Shown: piece by piece, positions 7,629-9,581 of the stretch
How positions within the stretch are numbered: position 1 is the stretch's first letter
Layout of the letters: each line of letters begins with the position of its first letter
DNA from: Candidatus Desulfofervidaceae bacterium
Lineage (GTDB): Bacteria; Desulfobacterota; Desulfofervidia; Desulfofervidales; Desulfofervidaceae
Assembly (NCBI GenBank): GCA_021160485.1
Contig: JAGHCL010000144.1
Span: 1 to 9,581, forward strand
Length of the DNA stretch: 9,581 nt
Direction: 5' to 3'
Translations under genes and position numbers: made by a program
The notes under the pieces: model-generated
The model's input: only the letters and a program-made list of their open reading frames with translations
What the model was told of the DNA's origin: nothing
Database searches by the model: none

Positions 7629-7721
7629 TGGAGGGGGCAAGGGGAATTGAACCTCCTCTGGCCTTTTTAGGGCCAGCCAACGGGTTTGCGGCCCGCGGGG
7701 AGCACCAGCGCCATTGCCCCC
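7629..7721 (-). tRNA. selC-like tRNA with a cysteine (GCA) anticodon, CCA encoded
   Basis: Read on the minus strand. The acceptor stem is GGGGGCAA (7721-7714) with TTGCCCCC (7640-7633), 8 perfect pairs; discriminator U at 7632; CCA at 7631-7629. The D-arm is GGCGC-TGGT-GCTCC with a 4-nt loop and one C-U mismatch. The anticodon stem is GCGGG/CCCGT around the loop CCGCAAA (7691-7685), so the anticodon is GCA (7689-7687). A long variable arm CTGGCC/GGCCAG has a 7-nt loop. The T-arm GG(A)GG/CCCC around TTCAATT is 4 bp with a bulged A (or an A-C mismatch in a 7/5 reading). The 8/4 fold, tiny D-loop and long variable arm are those of bacterial tRNA-Sec. The GCA anticodon and U73 are those of tRNA-Cys. 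C replaces the near-universal U33. It may be aminoacylated by CysRS (anticodon, U73) or SerRS (variable arm). It precedes selB. Confidence 0.85.
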
Positions 7722-7735
7722 TTTTTGTTAAAAAA

Positions 7736-7764
7736 TTAATACATTGAAATAACAAATAAGTCAA
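7736..7764 (-). promoter_or_regulatory. Sigma70-type promoter for the selC-like tRNA and selB
   Basis: On the minus strand, TTGACT (7764-7759) and TATTAA (7741-7736) are separated by exactly 17 bp, matching the -35/-10 consensus at 5 of 6 and 4 of 6 positions. The predicted start near 7729 lies about 8 nt before the tRNA 5' end. No terminator separates the tRNA from selB, so the promoter probably serves both. Confidence 0.6.
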
Positions 7765-7795
7765 ATAGAAATTATTTATAATGATCACAATTCTT

Positions 7796-7877
7796 AACAG
7801 GAAGGTTTATAAAATAATCATTTCAGTAGTAAACGCTAAAGGGTAAGCAGTGAACAGTGAACGGTGAACAGGAAGGT
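7796..7877 (+). repeat. 11-bp direct repeat enclosing a heptamer tandem array
   Basis: AACAGGAAGGT occurs at 7796-7806 and again at 7867-7877. Between them, CAGTGAA, CAGTGAA and CGGTGAA run in tandem at 7848-7868, running into the second direct copy. Three 7-bp units of this sort resemble the short tandemly repeated repetitive (STRR) sequences known from cyanobacteria and seen in some other bacteria. The remaining bases between 7765 and 7847 are AT-rich, with no gene seen. Confidence 0.6.
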
Positions 7878-7879
7878 AA

Positions 7880-7905
7880 GGGGCAGGACATACTTCTCAC
7901 TTCTC
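7880..7905 (+). repeat. GGGGCAGGACATAC dispersed repeat, copy C, with CTTCTCA tandem
   Basis: Third copy of the tag (7880-7893), directly following the heptamer array. It leads into CTTCTCA twice in tandem (7893-7906). AGTAACT then CTAACT follow, as they also do downstream of copy A, which suggests A and C are remnants of related elements. Confidence 0.5.
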
Positions 7906-7959
7906 AGTAACTCTTCTAACTCCCTGCGCATTTTTTGACTTGGCTTTTATTCTTTTCAT
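7897..7959 (-). CDS. Possible 20-residue basic small ORF or truncated gene start
   Basis: On the minus strand an ATG at 7959 is preceded by AAAGGAGG (7973-7966) with a 6-nt spacer, one of the best ribosome-binding sites in the window. The frame runs 20 codons to TGA 7899-7897. The peptide is very basic (MKRIKAKSKNAQGVRRVTEK). A perfect TATAAT (minus strand, 8004-7999) lies within the neighbouring inverted repeat about 40 nt upstream. The frame ends inside the CTTCTCA/GGGGCAGGACAT repeats, so it may be the 5' stub of a gene destroyed by repeat insertion or a leader peptide. No function is assigned. Confidence 0.35.
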   Translation of the reverse strand: MKRIKAKSKNAQGVRRVTEK

Positions 7960-7998
7960 GGGTAGCCTCCTTTCGTTTAGTTCTTGCTAAGTTTAGCT

Positions 7999-8148
7999 AT
8001 TATAACTCGACTTTGACACCTCAAAATCGTAACTTCCTTAAAAAATGGCAATTTTCTAGTCTAAAACACCGCACCCTCCTAATGTAGCACCATGTAAAAA
8101 TGATATTCTAAGAGGGTCAGAAAAGAACTGTCAAAGTTGAGTTATAAT
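7999..8148. mobile_element. ~150-bp element with 20-bp terminal inverted repeats (MITE-like)
   Basis: The left end is ATTATAACTCGACTTTGACA (7999-8018). The right end is TGTCAAAGTTGAGTTATAAT (8129-8148). They are reverse complements at 19 of 20 positions, and the single difference is G-U-compatible. The interior encodes nothing and holds a nested 6-bp stem ACCCTC/GAGGGT (8073-8078 with 8112-8117). TTATAA at each tip would suit a TA-targeting transposase, but no clear target duplication is seen outside. The right end directly abuts the stop codon of the toxin gene, and a GCTAA/TTAGC palindrome (7986-7997) sits just outside the left end. It could alternatively be a long-loop bidirectional transcript end. 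Family not recognised. Confidence 0.6.
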
Positions 8149-8889
8149 TTATAAAGACATTTTTCGGCCAAGGCTATTGGCTATTAACCACGCTTCTATT
8201 TCCGTTTCAAGCTCTTCTTTTAGGTGTTTTTCTACAAACTTTTTCTGTTCTGGAGGAAGTAACTCTCCCAGCCCCTGAATAAGATTTCTGCTGTTTAAGC
8301 CTTTAACAATTTGTAGAACCTCTTCTAAGTGTTTCGGCAACGACTTTCCTGTTCTCAATCTGACGATTTCTTCATCAATTTCCCATTTATTTTTAAACAT
8401 AAACCACAAATCAAAGGCATCTCTGGCTAAAGGAACTATTTTTTTTCTTTCTACAAATGCTACAAGCTTATGAGCAAACATACACTCAGGAACCATAAGG
8501 GTAAAAGGAATTCCCCAAAGCTGTTTTTGAAAATATCTATCAGGCCACTGTCTGGTGGAAATTTCTATTTTAATATTTCTGTGAAAATCAGCGTAAGAAA
8601 AAACCGCTAAAATGGTATTTTTCTTTAAAGCATAATCTTTAACTTTTAAATTACCTTTTTTTGCCATGTTTAATATTTTTTTCAGCACTTTTCCTAACTC
8701 AACCCTTTCGGTAATACAGTTGAAGTCAAGATCCACCGAAAATCTTGGCAACCCAAAGAAAAAATGTAAAGCAGTTCCCCCTTTAAAGCCTAAAATCTGA
8801 GCTAGATACGGTTCCTTAAAAAAGGAAACTAATAGCCAAATTAAAGTCTTTCTGTGCTTTTCTATATCAAAAATGGTCCTTACTCTCAC
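8149..8889 (-). CDS. AbiEii-type nucleotidyltransferase toxin
   Basis: The 246-residue product matches the AbiEii/AbiGii (DUF1814) nucleotidyltransferase-like toxin family, the effector of type IV-style AbiE abortive-infection modules. The motifs are in order: GFKGGTALHFFFGLPRFSVD followed by LDF (G37-G38-T39, S51, D53, D55: the metal-binding core), KIEIS (about E109), the helix MFAHKLVAF (K141), and ARDAFDLWFM (R156-D157, D160). Members transfer nucleotides to tRNA or other RNA and stall growth on phage infection. The actual target here is unknown. The start is a GTG that overlaps the antitoxin stop (GTGA), with GGTGGAG upstream, and the stop touches the neighbouring inverted-repeat element. 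It is a full-length copy with no frame damage. Confidence 0.85.
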   Translation of the reverse strand: MRVRTIFDIEKHRKTLIWLLVSFFKEPYLAQILGFKGGTALHFFFGLPRFSVDLDFNCITERVELGKVLKKILNMAKKGNLKVKDYALKKNTILAVFSYADFHRNIKIEISTRQWPDRYFQKQLWGIPFTLMVPECMFAHKLVAFVERKKIVPLARDAFDLWFMFKNKWEIDEEIVRLRTGKSLPKHLEEVLQIVKGLNSRNLIQGLGELLPPEQKKFVEKHLKEELETEIEAWLIANSLGRKMSL

Positions 8890-9485
8890 TTTTTCACTCC
8901 ACCTAAAATCTCTTCAACTCTTTTCAGATACTTTCTACGGATTTGTTCACTTTTAAAGTAAACTGTCAAAAGTTTTAGAATTTTTTTAAAAGAAAGCCTT
9001 TTTGTATATCTCAAATCACAATCTCCAAAAATATAAAGTGTATCCAACAAAGCTCTTTCAGGAGATGCCAGGGTAAAATCTCCAAACCCATGTCTATCGG
9101 ATGAAAGTATTCCCTCAAAAGAATAAAGGATGTCTTTTTTAAGAGTAAAAGCCCTTAAAACCCACCCATCAATTGTTATCTCCCTTGTCAGATATGAGGC
9201 GACCGTTACCACATTCCATGTGCCCTGGTCTATTAGATTGTGGAGAAAAAGAGCTGTGTCAAAGCTGATGTATGAAGGGGTAAATACCCTTACGGCTACT
9301 TCAAACCGATTGTAATCTGTGTCCGTTCTTACATAAATTCCTTTACGTATTCTCCTAAGCAACCCTTTCTGGCACCACCTGAAAACTTTGGCCCTCACCC
9401 TCTCAGGAGGTATGCGCAAAATAAGCGCTATTTCTCTAAGTGTCCAAACGGTTTGATTTGTTTTTAGAAGTTTTAAAAATTCCAT
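8886..9485 (-). CDS. AbiEi-type antitoxin / transcriptional regulator
   Basis: The 199-residue product lies directly upstream of the AbiEii-type toxin and overlaps it by 4 bp, the standard AbiE order. The N-terminal part (residues about 1-55: LKTNQTVWTLREIALIL, then VFRWCQKGLLRRIRKGIY) is a winged helix-turn-helix domain. The C-terminal part carries the family motif LASPERALLDTLY (about residues 139-151). AbiEi proteins neutralise the toxin without tight binding and repress their own operon by binding inverted repeats at the promoter, which fits the palindrome just upstream. The start ATG at 9485 has only a weak AAGA upstream. There is no competing in-frame start nearby that better fits the domain. 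Confidence 0.85.
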   Translation of the reverse strand: MEFLKLLKTNQTVWTLREIALILRIPPERVRAKVFRWCQKGLLRRIRKGIYVRTDTDYNRFEVAVRVFTPSYISFDTALFLHNLIDQGTWNVVTVASYLTREITIDGWVLRAFTLKKDILYSFEGILSSDRHGFGDFTLASPERALLDTLYIFGDCDLRYTKRLSFKKILKLLTVYFKSEQIRRKYLKRVEEILGGVKK

Positions 9486-9521
9486 ATCTTAATATAAAAA
9501 ACAAAGACTAATTGTTTCAAT

Positions 9522-9552
9522 AACTATAACGTATAGTTTTTATTTTTGTCAA
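9522..9552 (-). promoter_or_regulatory. AbiE operon promoter with palindromic operator over the -10 box
   Basis: On the minus strand, TTGACA (9552-9547) and TATAGT (9528-9523) are 18 bp apart, a strong sigma70-like promoter. The -10 lies within the perfect inverted repeat AACTATA-ACG-TATAGTT (9522-9538), 7 bp per arm with a 3-nt spacer. This is a natural site for the winged-helix AbiEi protein to repress its own operon. The start codon lies about 37 nt downstream of the operator. Confidence 0.65.
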
Positions 9553-9581
9553 TAGATATGTCTTTTCACATCTCCCACTTC

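Noticed and set aside
7629..7721. Ordinary tRNA-Cys
   Set aside because: The 8-bp acceptor, 4-nt D-loop and long variable arm do not fit a canonical tRNA-Cys, which has a short variable loop.
7848..7906. Tandem repeats as a CRISPR array
   Set aside because: Units are 7 bp with no spacers and no cas genes nearby.

Overview
This is a bacterial window of roughly 40% G+C (estimated by eye). The rlmE–yebC–ruvC–ruvA–ruvB order, a selenocysteine elongation factor beside a selC-like tRNA, and many short intergenic repeats would suit a sulfate-reducer-like lineage (Desulfobacterota or a relative, possibly thermophilic). The taxonomic guess is an inference from gene content and is not secure.

Layout. 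Positions 1-4765 hold a dense plus-strand block. It starts with the 3' end of an unrecognised gene with a CxxCGGxG motif, overlapped by a small secreted protein. After a repeat-bearing gap come rlmE (23S rRNA 2'-O-methyltransferase), yebC, ruvC, ruvA and ruvB, with 1-4 bp overlaps from yebC through ruvB, and then a nitroreductase-family flavoprotein. Positions 5020-7721 lie on the minus strand: a selC-like tRNA, selB directly downstream of it in the same orientation, and a separate small thiamine-binding (MTH1187-type) protein. Positions 7722-8148 are a repeat-rich gap. Positions 8149-9485 (minus strand) encode an AbiE-type toxin/antitoxin pair with a promoter whose -10 box sits inside a perfect palindrome.

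The most interesting element is the tRNA at 7629-7721. It has the architecture of a bacterial selenocysteine tRNA: an 8-bp acceptor stem, a 4-nt D-loop, a long variable arm and a 4-bp T-stem with one bulged A. But its anticodon reads GCA (Cys) rather than UCA, its discriminator base is U (typical of tRNA-Cys) rather than G, and the base 5' of the anticodon is C instead of the near-universal U33. It has its own sigma70-like promoter and lies 42 nt upstream of selB. This suggests either selenocysteine decoding at Cys codons, or a cysteine tRNA that mimics tRNA-Sec and is coupled to the Sec elongation factor.

The intergenic regions hold several layers of repeats: three same-strand copies of GGGGCAGGACAT (resembling conserved tags of REP-associated transposase elements), short heptamer tandem repeats, a multi-branched hairpin element downstream of selB, and a ~150-bp element with 20-bp terminal inverted repeats abutting the toxin gene stop codon. 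Together they suggest repeated invasion of the non-coding gaps by small non-autonomous elements. No intact transposase lies in the window.
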